Below, piece by piece: positions 18,441 through 28,001 of a stretch of 64,000 nucleotides of DNA. Position 1 is the first letter of the stretch, and every line of letters begins with the position of its first letter. The position numbers and the translations under genes were made by a program. The notes beneath the pieces were generated by a model that did not search any database, was not told the DNA's origin, and was given only the letters and a program-made list of their open reading frames with translations. Source of the stretch: Gp6-AA40 sp963742105. Lineage in GTDB: Bacteria > Acidobacteriota > Vicinamibacteria > Vicinamibacterales > UBA2999. Where the stretch lies: assembly GCA_963742105.1 (NCBI GenBank), contig CAVUKN010000007.1:2170001-2234000 (forward strand). Direction: 5' to 3'.

Positions 18441-18519
18441 CCATGAATATAACTTCCAACCGATATCCCGCCCAATCCCAGCTCCCACAGAAGAAAGGAG
18501 GAGAGATGGGAACCAGGAG

Positions 18520-19512
18520 TTACCCGACCGACTTGATGATCGGCTCGACGGCGGCACGGATTTTCGTCGCCAGCTCGTAGGGATCCATCGCGATGTGCGC
18601 CGGCTTGAACGATTCGAACGACAGCGGACCGGAATACTTCTTCCGCTTCAGCACTTCCAGGATCCGCTTCAGCGGGGCGATGCCTTCGCCGGGGATCGCG
18701 CGGTCCGGCTGTCCCTGGATCTCACGCGGCGGCATGTCAGGAACGTCCTCGAAGTGCAGGTGATACAGCTCGCCATCCCGGAGCAGGTCGAGATCCTCGA
18801 ACTTACTGATCCCGCCCCAGAAATGATACGTGTCCATCATCACCCGCACGTTCGGGTGGTTCGCGTTGCGAACGATCATCAGCGCGGTCGGGAGCGACCC
18901 GGCAAACCGCGACGTCCGCGCGAACTCGAGCATGCAGGTGATGCCCGCCGGCTTCGCGATCTCCCCCGCCTCGCGCATGTTGTCGGCGCCCATCTTGAAA
19001 TCGTCTTCCGTGTACATGCCGGCGCCGGCCGACGGACAGACGATGCGATCCGCGCCGATCTGACTGGCGAGCTCCACCTTCCATTTGAGGTCGTCGAGGC
19101 TGCGCTGCCGGTTCTGGCCGGGCTCGGGTAGGCCCAGCTGGTTACTCGACGACACCGCCTTGAGACCGAGATCGTCCAGCAGGCGCTTCGCACTTGCCGG
19201 CGATTCGCCCGGCTTCTGCGTGAACTCGCGAACCTTCATCAGGTTCGGCTCGACGGCGCGGACTCCCGCTTTTGCGTAGCCCTGCATCGCGGTCGGGAAA
19301 TCGAACCGCTCCGAGCTGGCCTCGTGCATCGATACGAAGAAGCCCTGACGGCCCGCCACTTGTTGCGGCGTCGGTGGCGGACCGAGTTGCGGTGCCGGGG
19401 CAGCGCCTTGACCGGCGACAGCGAACAGGGGGGACGCGCCGCCCGAGGCGACGACCCCCGCGAAGGCGGGGAATCCAGCCGCCATGGCCAGAAACTCTCT
19501 ACGGTTGGTCAT
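18520..19512 (-). CDS. Sugar phosphate isomerase/epimerase family protein with Tat-like signal
   Basis: 330 residues from an ATG after a TGAGGA site; its ATGA overlaps the stop of the upstream deacetylase. The N-terminus TNRREFLAMAAGFPAFAG has a twin-arginine motif (RREFL), so export through Tat is likely. The rest is a xylose-isomerase-like TIM barrel: GADRIVCPSAG, CMLEFARTSRFAGSLP, VRVMMDTYHFWGG, LYHLHFEDVPDMPP and PGEGIAPLKRILEVL, with Glu, Asp, His and Glu in positions typical of metal ligands. The substrate is unknown. Coupling with a polysaccharide deacetylase suggests carbohydrate processing outside the cytoplasm, an inference. Confidence 0.82.
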   Translation of the reverse strand: MTNRREFLAMAAGFPAFAGVVASGGASPLFAVAGQGAAPAPQLGPPPTPQQVAGRQGFFVSMHEASSERFDFPTAMQGYAKAGVRAVEPNLMKVREFTQKPGESPASAKRLLDDLGLKAVSSSNQLGLPEPGQNRQRSLDDLKWKVELASQIGADRIVCPSAGAGMYTEDDFKMGADNMREAGEIAKPAGITCMLEFARTSRFAGSLPTALMIVRNANHPNVRVMMDTYHFWGGISKFEDLDLLRDGELYHLHFEDVPDMPPREIQGQPDRAIPGEGIAPLKRILEVLKRKKYSGPLSFESFKPAHIAMDPYELATKIRAAVEPIIKSVG

Positions 19513-20195
19513 GCATTCCTCAGGAGGTGATCGACGGGCGAGATGATAGCGCCTTTGCGGATAGGCACGCATTCAGGGGGAAAGTCCTGGCGGAAGCAAC
19601 CCCCCTTGGCGAGCACCGCGGGCAGGAATCGTTCAAGGCCGGGCAGCGCCCGGTCGAAGTTGTCGTGGAGCACCATCACGCTCCACGGCCGTTCGTCGCA
19701 GTGCTCGAGTGCGATCTCCACCCACCCGCTGGTCTCCCAGTCCCTGGGCAGCGAATTCCAGAGCACCATGCTGTAGCCGCCAGCCTGCAGGTGATCGAGC
19801 GCGACGCGATTGAGTACGCGCTGATCCAGACTGCCGCTGTTCGCGTACGGACGGAACCACCGCTCGGGATGCGCGAGATCACCGATCAGCCGCTGGGTGT
19901 CTTCGATTTCCTGAATTGCCACTGCGGGATCGTCGAGGTCGCCGAACGACGGACCGTGGCTGAAGGTGTGATTGCCGATCCAGTGCCCCTCGGCGTGCGC
20001 CCGCTCCGCGTACTCGCGGAGCACCGGCCGCACCATCTGCTTGCCGCAGACGAAAAATGTCGCCTTGACCTGGTACTGGGCGAGCAAGTCGAGCACGATG
20101 GGCGTCGCCGCCATCGGCCCATTGTCGAAGGTCAACGTGAGCTGAAAGGACACGGAGTCGGGATCAGCCTCCGGAAGCGGACGGCCCCGAAGCAT
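19509..20195 (-). CDS. Polysaccharide deacetylase (NodB homology)
   Basis: 228 residues. NodB signatures: LTLTFDNGPMAATP, VKATFFVCGKQMV, HWIGNHTFSHGPSFG (H-x3-H metal ligands), RWFRPYANSG, and MVLHDNFD near the end. The first motif is FDNGP instead of the usual FDDGP: the first Asp (catalytic base) is kept while the metal-binding second Asp is Asn. Metal affinity or activity may therefore differ. No signal peptide is visible. It overlaps the isomerase gene by 4 nt and follows the ankyrin gene by 42 nt on the same strand. Confidence 0.85.
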   Translation of the reverse strand: MLRGRPLPEADPDSVSFQLTLTFDNGPMAATPIVLDLLAQYQVKATFFVCGKQMVRPVLREYAERAHAEGHWIGNHTFSHGPSFGDLDDPAVAIQEIEDTQRLIGDLAHPERWFRPYANSGSLDQRVLNRVALDHLQAGGYSMVLWNSLPRDWETSGWVEIALEHCDERPWSVMVLHDNFDRALPGLERFLPAVLAKGGCFRQDFPPECVPIRKGAIISPVDHLLRNA

Positions 20196-20237
20196 TCTAC
20201 GCGGCGGACGTCCGGCGGCTGTCGGCCCGCCCCCGCG

Positions 20238-22223
20238 TCAGTGTGAACGGGACGTTCGCGGATTCTCGATTGCCTGCGCCAGCTCGACGTTGCCATGGGC
20301 GCGGGCGAGTTCGGCGGGAGTGAGCCCGTCCTTGTTGCGAGCATCGGTACGCGCACCCGACCCGAGCAACAGCGCAATCATCTCGCTGTCCCCAAAGTCG
20401 ATTGCCGCGGCCCAGAGCAACGGCGTCATCCCGAGCTTGTCGACATGATTCACGTCGGCACCGCGCGCAATCATCATCCGGGCCATTGGCAGATCATGGT
20501 TGAGCACCGTGCGTCCGAGCATCGTGATGCCATTGCCGTCGGCGAAATCGACCTCCGCACCAAGGTCGAGGAGCGCCTGGGCGACGTCCATGTCGCCGAA
20601 CTTGAACGCGCCGAGCATCGGCGTCTCGCGCGAGGTGCCGATCAGCAACATGGGAAGATTGGTGTTGGCGCCCGCCTGCGCCAGCCGCTTCAGAATCGCC
20701 GCGTTGCCGGCGTAGGACGCGATGAAGAACGCATTCGCGTTGAAGACGGGAGCCTCCTCGCCGTCAGCCGGCGCCACTCGTGCCCCGCGATCGAGCAGCA
20801 GGTTCATCGCCGCGTCCGATCCCTGATACTGGGCGGCCACCATCAGGGCGGTGAAGCGCACTTTCGAGCGGGCGTTGACGTCGGCACCGCGATCGAGGAG
20901 CAGCCGCATCTTGTCGACGTCCGGCGCCGCCGCCATCAGCGCAGTGACGCCGCCGGATTTGGTGGCCACATTCGGGCTGAGCCCCTCGTCGAGCAGCCGC
21001 TTGACGTCCGCCAGCGTGCCAAACGCCATCACTTCTTCCCACGCTTCGGCATTCGCCGGTTCGACGCCCGGAAGTATCGCGTTTGCCTCCCGCGGGCCTG
21101 ACCAGGTCCGCGCCACCGATGTGGATGATGGCACCTCTCGCGAAGCAGACAACGGCCGCGGCACCGGCGCGCGTGACGACGAGCCTGACGAGGCGCGCGT
21201 CGCAGGCTCGTGAGCGACTGGCCCAAGCGCATCGCACAACGCCATCACCGCCCAGCTCGCCGCGGACAGCGAGATGAACTGGTCGTGTTCACCGGGATAT
21301 CCGCCGTCGAAGTACGGCGGGCTGAGCGGCGCCGGCGGGAAGAGGCGCGACTTCTGTCGCCAGGTGCCGTCTGTGGCCTGCGCTTTCACGAGATAGGCGA
21401 TACCGCGCCTCCACGCCGGATCGCCCACGGCCACCTCACCCGCGCGGTGCAGGGCAACGAGACTTTGCGCGGTTGAATAGACGTCACTCTCTCGCCCGCG
21501 GATCGCACGCCAGCCGCCGTCCCGCTGTTGCTGTGCCTTGAGGGCGCCAGCCAGCTTCAGACGTTCGGTCCTCGGAGCACCCGCCCAGCCGAGGCCGATC
21601 AACTGATACGCGCGCTCTTCTGTCGACGTCGGCGCCTGCGTTTCGAGATAGTGCCTCGCCCGCGCGACGCTCGCCGCCGCGGCGGCCTTCTGCGATGGAT
21701 GATGAAACAGATCGACGGCGCGCAAACCGAGCGCTGCGAACGTCACGCGACTGTACGAAGAGGGCGGCCGCTGGTGATAGCTGTCCCACGTGCCGTCCGC
21801 GTTCTGCCGTGAGATCAGCAGCTTCACGTATACCGCGGTCGTCAGATTGGGCTTCACGCCCGCCGCATCCGCGGCCACCATGCGCTGCGCATCGTCGACC
21901 GCCGGCTCGATGACATGGGTGTACTGGATGGCACGATCGAGATCGGCATAACTGAACGCCGTCGCGGCGTCCGCCCGGGCAATCGATTCGTCGACGGGAA
22001 TGCCGTGCTCCCGCGCCGCCCTGAACGCGTGCGCCGGCTGGAACTGATGATGGCACGACGCGCACACCTGTTTCGAGTTCGCCCACACGCGCTGAGCGGC
22101 AGTGATTGCCGCGGCACCGCGTGTAGCCGCATCACGAATCTGGGCATCGGTCTGAGCCGTTGCCGGCAATGCGGAGCCAAGCACCGCGATGACGATCGCC
22201 AGGCGGCGGAGAGTGCTCACCAT
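20238..22223 (-). CDS. Secreted CxxCH - alpha/alpha toroid - ankyrin repeat protein
   Basis: 661 residues. Signal peptide (to about residue 23), then one c-type heme motif CASCHH (C54-H58) in VWANSKQVCASCHH. Residues about 100-330 contain repeats like NADGTWDSYHQRPPSSY, RDGGWRAIRGRESDVYSTAQSLVAL and ATDGTWRQKSRLF, which resemble squalene-cyclase/prenyltransferase-type alpha-alpha barrels. A low-complexity linker follows, then ankyrin repeats to the end (GGVTALMAAAPDVDKMRLLLDRGADVN, LGMTPLLWAAA, KDGLTPAELARAHGN). An extracytoplasmic heme protein with a binding platform is the simplest reading; function unknown. Confidence 0.8.
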   Translation of the reverse strand: MVSTLRRLAIVIAVLGSALPATAQTDAQIRDAATRGAAAITAAQRVWANSKQVCASCHHQFQPAHAFRAAREHGIPVDESIARADAATAFSYADLDRAIQYTHVIEPAVDDAQRMVAADAAGVKPNLTTAVYVKLLISRQNADGTWDSYHQRPPSSYSRVTFAALGLRAVDLFHHPSQKAAAAASVARARHYLETQAPTSTEERAYQLIGLGWAGAPRTERLKLAGALKAQQQRDGGWRAIRGRESDVYSTAQSLVALHRAGEVAVGDPAWRRGIAYLVKAQATDGTWRQKSRLFPPAPLSPPYFDGGYPGEHDQFISLSAASWAVMALCDALGPVAHEPATRASSGSSSRAPVPRPLSASREVPSSTSVARTWSGPREANAILPGVEPANAEAWEEVMAFGTLADVKRLLDEGLSPNVATKSGGVTALMAAAPDVDKMRLLLDRGADVNARSKVRFTALMVAAQYQGSDAAMNLLLDRGARVAPADGEEAPVFNANAFFIASYAGNAAILKRLAQAGANTNLPMLLIGTSRETPMLGAFKFGDMDVAQALLDLGAEVDFADGNGITMLGRTVLNHDLPMARMMIARGADVNHVDKLGMTPLLWAAAIDFGDSEMIALLLGSGARTDARNKDGLTPAELARAHGNVELAQAIENPRTSRSH

Positions 22224-22388
22224 ACAGGATTCAGGATTCAGGGTTCAGGATTCAGGATTCAGGGTTCAGGGTTCGACGCCGGCGACGTGATTCTCCAGGC
22301 CGAGAAAATGTCGATTCGCGCCTCGGGGCGGATTGTACAGGAATCAGGAATCAGGAATCAGGAGTCGCGCCAGGAATCAGAATCGCGC
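22223..22388. repeat. GGATTCA/GGGTTCA and GGAATCA arrays between two genes
   Basis: From just before the ankyrin gene start to the ADOP gene stop the spacer consists mainly of CAGGATTCAGGATTCAGGG and later AGGAATCAGGAATCAGG units, with about 60 nt of unique sequence between. The ankyrin gene must be transcribed from within this array or by read-through from the ADOP gene. Confidence 0.75.
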
Positions 22389-25044
22389 TCATTCGGCGCG
22401 CAAGATCGCACCCGGGTCGCTGCGCCATGTCGCCAGCGCCGGCGCACAGAGCGCCATTGCCGCGATGGCGGCGTAACACAGGCAGATGCCGGCCAGCAGC
22501 TATGGGAGCTGGGGCGGCCACACCGGCATACATGGTCCGGAGGATTCCGGTGGCCACGCTTGCGCCAACGACCCCTCCCACCAGGCCGGCGCAGGTCCAG
22601 CGGAAGGTCGGGACGGACAGAGCGCGAACCACATCGAGCCTGCCAGCGCCGACCACCCGTCGCAGAGCGATCTCACGCCGACGCCGTGCCGCCAGGTACG
22701 TGACCAGGGTGAAGAGGCCGGCAGCCGACACAATCACCGCCAGAGCCGCGACACTTCCGAGGAGCACGGCAAGGCTTTGCCGCGGCTCGGCCGTCATCGC
22801 CGTGACCACGTCGGTCAACGACCGCACCCCGAACAACGGCTGGTCCGGCTGGACACTCCAGACAGCACGTTTCATGGCGGCAAGCGGCAGCGCTCCTGAG
22901 CGCGACCGGGCGAGCAGCACCATGTTCGGCTCCGCCTGTTGCAGGTAGGAGACGTAGACCTGCGGAATCGGCTCGAGTTGCATGGCCGGTCGGATGTTCC
23001 CAACCACGCCAACGACCGTCATGACGGCCGCGCGCGGCCCTTCCCCGGCTCTAATCTGCAGGCCAATCGGGCTTCTGCCGGCAAAGTATCGGTTCGCGAG
23101 TTCCTCGTTGATGACGGCAGTCGACGGTGCGGTGGCGTCGTCGGCATCGGTAAACACCCGACCGGCACGAAGCGGAATGTGAAGGGTGGCGAAGTAGTCG
23201 GGACTGACGATCGCGTAGGTGCTCTGCTGCACCGCCATCGTGGCCGCATCGGCAGCCGCTCCGACCACCGTAAACGACGTGCCCGGGAACAACGGCAGGT
23301 ACGTACTCGCCATCGCTACATCGCCGATGTCCTGGACGGCGCGCAGGCGCTCGAGATACTGCCGGTACAACCGGCCGACATCTGCGCCCGTGACCCTGAG
23401 AGGCGCACGCAGCCTGATGGTCTGCACACCTTCCGCCACGTACCCGCGATCGCCGGAGGCGAGCCGGCTGAGGCTGTGCACGAGCAGACCGGCAGCTCCG
23501 AGCAGCGTAATGGTCACGGCCACCTGGCTTGCAATCAACGCATGCCGCACACGGGTGCGTGGTTGCGCCTCTCGCGTCGCCAGCGACTGGAGCGGCAGCC
23601 ATCGCGTCAGCCGGACGATCGGCATGGCATTGCACAGAAGCGTCACCACGGCGGCCAGGCCCAGGGTCACGAAGACGACGGTGCCATTCACGCCAATCCG
23701 CGCCGCGAAAAACGGGGCCGACGCGGCGATCTGCACCCGCAGGAGAGCAATCAGTCCGACTCCCAGCGTCAGCCCACACACCGCGGCCACTCCCCCGAGG
23801 ACGAATGACTCAGCCGCGAGTTGCCGCGCCAGGCGCCCCCGTCCGGCGCCGAGGGCGCTGCGCACCGACAGTTCCGCCTGTCGATCGAGGGCACGCGCGA
23901 GCAGAAACTGACCCATGTTCACACATGCAATCAGCAGCAGCAGCACCACCGCTGTCACCATGACCTGGATCGTCTGCCGGTTGCGGCCGAAGAGCGTCTC
24001 CTGAAGCGTCTCTACGCGCATGCCGAGTCCGGCATCACGCCGATCCGATCCCTGGCGATAGACCTCGGGATGCGCCGTCGCTATACGGCGGGCGATGGCT
24101 TGCGCCTCGACGTCGGCCGCGTGCGGCGAAACACCAGGCTTCAATCGCGCCACCGCAATCACCCGTCGCACGTTGACGAACGGCTGGCTTCGCTCGGTGT
24201 AAACCGGAACCATCGGAAACGGCACGTACGCGTGGACCGGATCGGGTCCCTGAACGATGAAGTCGAATTGAAAATCGGCCGGCAGGACGCCGACGACTTC
24301 GGTGGCGAACCCGTTGAGCATGATGTGGCGGCCGACGATGGCCCGGTCGCCGCCGAAATTCGAACGCCACAGCGTGTCGGCCAGGAGGGCGACCGGAGCG
24401 GCTCCGGGCATGGCGTCGGCCGCCGTGAACAACCGTCCCAGCTGCGGTCTCACCCTCAGCGCGTGCAGCAGCGACACCTCAGTGCGAGCACCGACGACAC
24501 GCGCCGGCTCGATGCCGCCACCGATTTGAAAGTCCCGGGTATCCACGAAACCGAGCGACTCGAAGCTCTGGGCAGCGCCACGGAGATCCAGCAGTTCCGG
24601 AACGGTGGGTGATGTCCGTGGCGGCCCAATCTGGAAGGTATCGACAACGGCGACAAGACGATCGGCTTCCGGATAGGGCAGCGGTTGCCAGAATGTGCCG
24701 TCGATAAAAGCGACGACGGCGGCGTTAGCGCCGATCCCGAGCGACAACGTGAGGACCGCGAGCGCCGCCAGCAGCGGCCGCCGCCGCAACGCGCGGAGGG
24801 CCACCCGCATGTCGCGGCCGAACGCCGGGACCCAACCGGCCACGCGTGCTTCGCGCATCCCTTCCCGGGCGCGCACGACGCTGCCGAAATGCCGACGCGC
24901 CTCGCGTTCGGCCTCCTCTCGTGTCAGGCCCCGGCCCAGATTCGCGGCAATCCGCTGCTCGAAATGAAAGGCGATCTCGTCGTCGAATTCACTGGCAAGC
25001 GCGGCCTCCCGCCACAGATTGCGAAGCCGGCGCAGCGCACCCAT
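22389..25044 (-). CDS. ADOP-family ABC transporter permease (MacB-like), frameshifted near the 3' end
   Basis: About 885 residues. The N-terminal helical domain typical of acidobacterial duplicated orphan permeases reads EFDDEIAFHFEQRIAANL and REEAEREARRHFG. Then come two repeats, each a MacB-type periplasmic domain with an FtsX unit (LTLSLGIGANAAVVAF; RQAELSVRSALGAGRGRL; RRREIALRRVVGAGRLDV). The annotated frame goes astray at about 22498; one frame over it ends properly as APALATWRSDPGAILRAE with TGA at 22389, so one base is wrong there. No ATPase gene adjoins, as is usual for this family. The gene starts 1 nt after padR and forms an operon with it. Confidence 0.9.
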
Positions 25045-25045
25045 G

Positions 25046-25387
25046 TCAGGCGAGCCTCAGGACGCGATCCACCGCCACCGTCAGGCGGTTCCAATGCTCC
25101 TCTTCCTCCGCCAATCGCCGCCGGCCGGCCGCGGTCAGCGTATAGAAGCGGGCGCGCCGGTTGTTGCTCGAGACGTCCCACTCGGAGCGGATCCAGCCAG
25201 CCTCCTCCATCCGATGCAATGCCGGGTAAAGCGACCCGGCCTCGAGCCGCAGTACGTCGCGGGACACCTGTTCGACGCGATCCGCGATCGAATACCCGTG
25301 CATGGTGCCGCCGGTCGAGAGCGTGCGCAGGACCAGCAGGTCGAGCGTCCCCTGCAGCTGGTCGCGCTTGTTGTCTCGCATAGACAT
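25046..25387 (-). CDS. PadR family transcriptional regulator
   Basis: 113 residues: a PadR winged helix with LQGTLDLLVLRTLSTGG, MHGYSIADRVE, LRLEAGSLYPALHRMEEAGWI and ARFYTLTAAGRRRL, then a short C-terminal helix. Such small PadR proteins precede ADOP permeases in many acidobacteria and presumably repress the pair. The start is either ATG at 25387 or the ATG two codons later. A promoter with a 9-bp inverted repeat lies directly upstream. Confidence 0.92.
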   Translation of the reverse strand: MSMRDNKRDQLQGTLDLLVLRTLSTGGTMHGYSIADRVEQVSRDVLRLEAGSLYPALHRMEEAGWIRSEWDVSSNNRRARFYTLTAAGRRRLAEEEEHWNRLTVAVDRVLRLA

Positions 25388-25436
25388 CTGCTGGAGCGGA
25401 CAATACGCCTAACCGTGGAACTCGTCAAGATGTCTA
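25381..25436 (-). promoter_or_regulatory. padR promoter bracketed by a 9-bp inverted repeat (putative operator)
   Basis: On the minus strand TTGACG (25428-25423) and TATTGT (25405-25400) are spaced by exactly 17 nt, a good sigma-70 promoter. The words TAGACATCT (25381-25389) and AGATGTCTA (25428-25436) are perfect inverted copies; one touches the -35 and the other covers the padR start codon. Autoregulation by PadR binding here is an inference. Confidence 0.65.
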
Positions 25437-25440
25437 TAGG

Positions 25441-25522
25441 AGAGAAAGGTTCAGGGTTCAGGGTTCAGGGTTCAGGGGTTCGGTTCAAGGGTTCAACCCT
25501 TGAACGCTTGAACCTTTAAAGT
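25441..25522. repeat. GGGTTCA array and 11-bp palindrome
   Basis: AGGGTTC units (25448-25480) lead into GTTCAAGGGTT-C-AACCCTTGAAC (25483-25505), a perfect palindrome with 11-bp arms around one base. The element lies between padR and the 3' end of the M36 protease gene. There is no T-run on either side, so a terminator role is uncertain. Confidence 0.7.
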
Positions 25523-25524
25523 GC

Positions 25525-27624
25525 CTACGGCGTGCAGGTGTTCGGTAGCGTGAAGGTCTCCGTAATCGAGACTGCGCCGCGCCGGCTGATGGTGGCTTTG
25601 GCGCCAGTACCAACACCGAATTTTGCGAACGACTTCCAGATCAGGCACGAGTCGGCCCCGATGCCGCCAGCCGACTGCAACATGCCGTCGCGCATCTGTT
25701 CGAAGGTGGGCGTCGCGGGCGTGAAGTTCATGCCATCGACGTAGTAGTCGTAGAGTTTTTTGACAGCCTCTTCGACAGTCGGAAATGAGCCAGGCCCTAC
25801 GGCGTGTGTGAATCGATCCTTGAGGTCGTACACGATGGCCGCAAAGACTTCGCCGTCGTCATGGACCTCGGCGCCGGTCACGTCGCTATAGGTCAATGGA
25901 TAACCGGAGTATCGATAACGCCGAATCCCTTCGGGCACACCTGACGAATACTCGCCGACCACGTCACCGTCGTTCATGAGCAGCGCCACGCCGTCGCTGG
26001 CGCCTTCGCCAATCGCACCGGCGATCGGACCGCTCATGCCGCCGATCATCCGCCACGTCAACCCGTGGCCGTACTCGTGGAACACGACGTCTGAGTCCAG
26101 GCTGGCGTCCGCCATCAGCAGCGTCTGTCCACGGTCGCGCAGCGTCGCCGCGGACGCCGATCGTGCCAGCGATTTCAGTGTCAACCCGTCGTTCTGGCCG
26201 ACGAACACGGAAGGGATGGTGATGCGCGTGCGAACGGCGGTATCGTCGCCCATAACGAAGATCGTGCCACCGTCGTTGTTGGCGATGACGACACCGATCG
26301 CACCGGCTGCCTGAGCATTCGCCACCTTCGTCTTGAACGAGCAGGTGCCGCGGTCGATCACGGCGACCTTACCGATCATCGACTTGAGCTTCGAACAGCC
26401 GTCGGCGGTCGATGGCAGCGCCAGCCCGCCGTTGATCCCGGTCGTGGTCAACTGCGGTCCGAAGTCGGCATTCTTGCCGAAGTACTGCGTGGCGTTAACG
26501 ACGACGGCGAGCGTGGGCGTCGGATTCGACCAGAGATACATCTGCATGCGCGGCGACGAGCCGTCGGGCGGCGTCGAGAAATTCGCATTGTCAGTGCCGC
26601 TGCCGTCCTGCGCTTCGGCGTTGACCGGATCGTTGCCTTCGAAATTGCCGTCCGCAACCCTGAAGCCGTGGTCGCGCAGCGTGTCGTGCATCACGTTGTT
26701 CAAGTAGAAGAGGTTCTGCACCGCTACCGCCTTGTTGTTGTCGGTGCCAGGACCCTCGCCGCTCTTCCACGCGGTCAGGAACTCACCGGTGGTTACTGGA
26801 GTTCCGCCGGAGTCCGCAGCGTTGTTGGCGTTCACGTCGAGATACGCGTGCACATTCGGCCCGGTGATGCTCACCGTCGTCTGCGTGCCGATGCCCAGCC
26901 AGCCGGCTCCGTCGACCACGCCCTGCACGGACGCGCCGGGATCGACGGCAAACACGTTGTAGGACTCGTAGTTGGTCCGGAGTTCCGAGAAGAGGACGTC
27001 GCCGGACGGTCCGACCAGCGTCTCGTGCAGTTGGTTCCCCTGTTCGCTCCACGTCTCGACGAGCATGCCGTGCTGCAGAGCGCCGGTGCCGGCCACAGCG
27101 ACGTGAGTGACCGTCGGTTCCCGGTGGAAGAACGGCGTCTTCGCGAACACCACGGAGTTCCCCTGCGCTCGCGCTTGTGGCGGCAGCGCGACTGCCCCGC
27201 CGTGATGTTCCTGCAGCGCCGCCGCCAGCGCCTGCGCCGCTGATGCCGCCGGCCCGACCACTGCGGACACCGGCGCCACATTCTCGATCAGGTGAACGAG
27301 ATCGCCGCGGGCGTTGAAGGCCGCCTTGGCGTAGACCCCGTAAATGGTCAGGCTCCCAGCGGTTTCCTCGAATCGGGCGACCGTCAGGCCATTCAGCGCC
27401 GGCCCGCCGCCCGTCTCGATCAAAGCCGCTGCACCGACAGGGATGCCCTGCCCGGCGAGGAACTGCGCGATGGTCGCCGCGTGGCTCGTGGCCGTAGGTG
27501 CCAACACAGTGCCCGCCGCGGCGGCATAGATACGCGCCACCGGCGGCTGGTAAGAGTTCTGGGCAGAAGCCGACGTGGCGATGAGCACGAACAGGGCTGT
27601 CACCGCACACCCGAACAGTTTCAT
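25525..27624 (-). CDS. Secreted M36-family metallopeptidase (fungalysin-like) with PA domain
   Basis: 699 residues from ATG at 27624 (MKLFGCAVTALFVLIATSASA signal peptide). A long propeptide precedes the catalytic part, which opens with YLNNVMHDTLRDHGF and NANFSTPPDGSSPRMQMYLW. A PA domain (GKVAVIDRGTCSFKTKVANA, AAGAIGVVIANNDGG) is inserted before the active site. The zinc motif is VVFHEYGHGLTWRM (HExxH), with the third ligand in EGASDG. Family members are thermolysin-like secreted proteases made as zymogens. Nothing nearby suggests a specific substrate. Confidence 0.92.
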   Translation of the reverse strand: MKLFGCAVTALFVLIATSASAQNSYQPPVARIYAAAAGTVLAPTATSHAATIAQFLAGQGIPVGAAALIETGGGPALNGLTVARFEETAGSLTIYGVYAKAAFNARGDLVHLIENVAPVSAVVGPAASAAQALAAALQEHHGGAVALPPQARAQGNSVVFAKTPFFHREPTVTHVAVAGTGALQHGMLVETWSEQGNQLHETLVGPSGDVLFSELRTNYESYNVFAVDPGASVQGVVDGAGWLGIGTQTTVSITGPNVHAYLDVNANNAADSGGTPVTTGEFLTAWKSGEGPGTDNNKAVAVQNLFYLNNVMHDTLRDHGFRVADGNFEGNDPVNAEAQDGSGTDNANFSTPPDGSSPRMQMYLWSNPTPTLAVVVNATQYFGKNADFGPQLTTTGINGGLALPSTADGCSKLKSMIGKVAVIDRGTCSFKTKVANAQAAGAIGVVIANNDGGTIFVMGDDTAVRTRITIPSVFVGQNDGLTLKSLARSASAATLRDRGQTLLMADASLDSDVVFHEYGHGLTWRMIGGMSGPIAGAIGEGASDGVALLMNDGDVVGEYSSGVPEGIRRYRYSGYPLTYSDVTGAEVHDDGEVFAAIVYDLKDRFTHAVGPGSFPTVEEAVKKLYDYYVDGMNFTPATPTFEQMRDGMLQSAGGIGADSCLIWKSFAKFGVGTGAKATISRRGAVSITETFTLPNTCTP

Positions 27625-27843
27625 GAAGTCTCCTGAGAAAGCTGTCGGCATGGTACGGACGAGTCATCAATCTCAGCAAGACGTGAGGCCCAGAAAGTGT
27701 GCAACTCGTGCCGACGAACGATGATGTGCCCTACAGTCGGCTGGGCTTGGCGAGTCCCGGGTTCAGGCGTAGAGTGCTGTGAAGCGCCCGGTACGACGTC
27801 GGGACGCGAAGGCGGCTGCCGTTCTGAGAAGTGGAGGTGCGAG

Positions 27844-27993
27844 GTGTCGGACGCGAAAAAGTGTGCGCACCCGTCGTGTGAGTGCACAGTACAACCGGGC
27901 GGTCTCTACGGAAAATACTGCAGCGACCACTGCAAGCAGGCAGGAGATCGCGTGGAGCTGCGGTGCGACTGTCAACACCCTGCCTGCCGATAA
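27844..27993 (+). CDS. Bacterial metallothionein
   Basis: 49 residues from a GTG with GGAGG about 7 nt upstream: KKCAHPSCECTVQPGGLYG, then KYCSDHCKQAGDRVELRCDC and QHPACR. Nine cysteines and three histidines are arranged like the SmtA/BmtA family, which binds zinc and other thiophilic metals in a cluster. A longer open frame from 27697 does not resemble the family. The following 112-residue gene starts 8 nt later on the same strand. No SmtB-type repressor gene is adjacent. Confidence 0.85.
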   Translation: MSDAKKCAHPSCECTVQPGGLYGKYCSDHCKQAGDRVELRCDCQHPACR

Positions 27994-27994
27994 T
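27989..27994 (+). promoter_or_regulatory. -10-like box before the metallothionein-linked gene
   Basis: GATAAT overlaps the metallothionein stop codon and ends 7 nt before the ATG at 28002. It could give a separate leaderless transcript for the second gene. Confidence 0.4.
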
Positions 27995-28001
27995 CGCTCG
28001 T

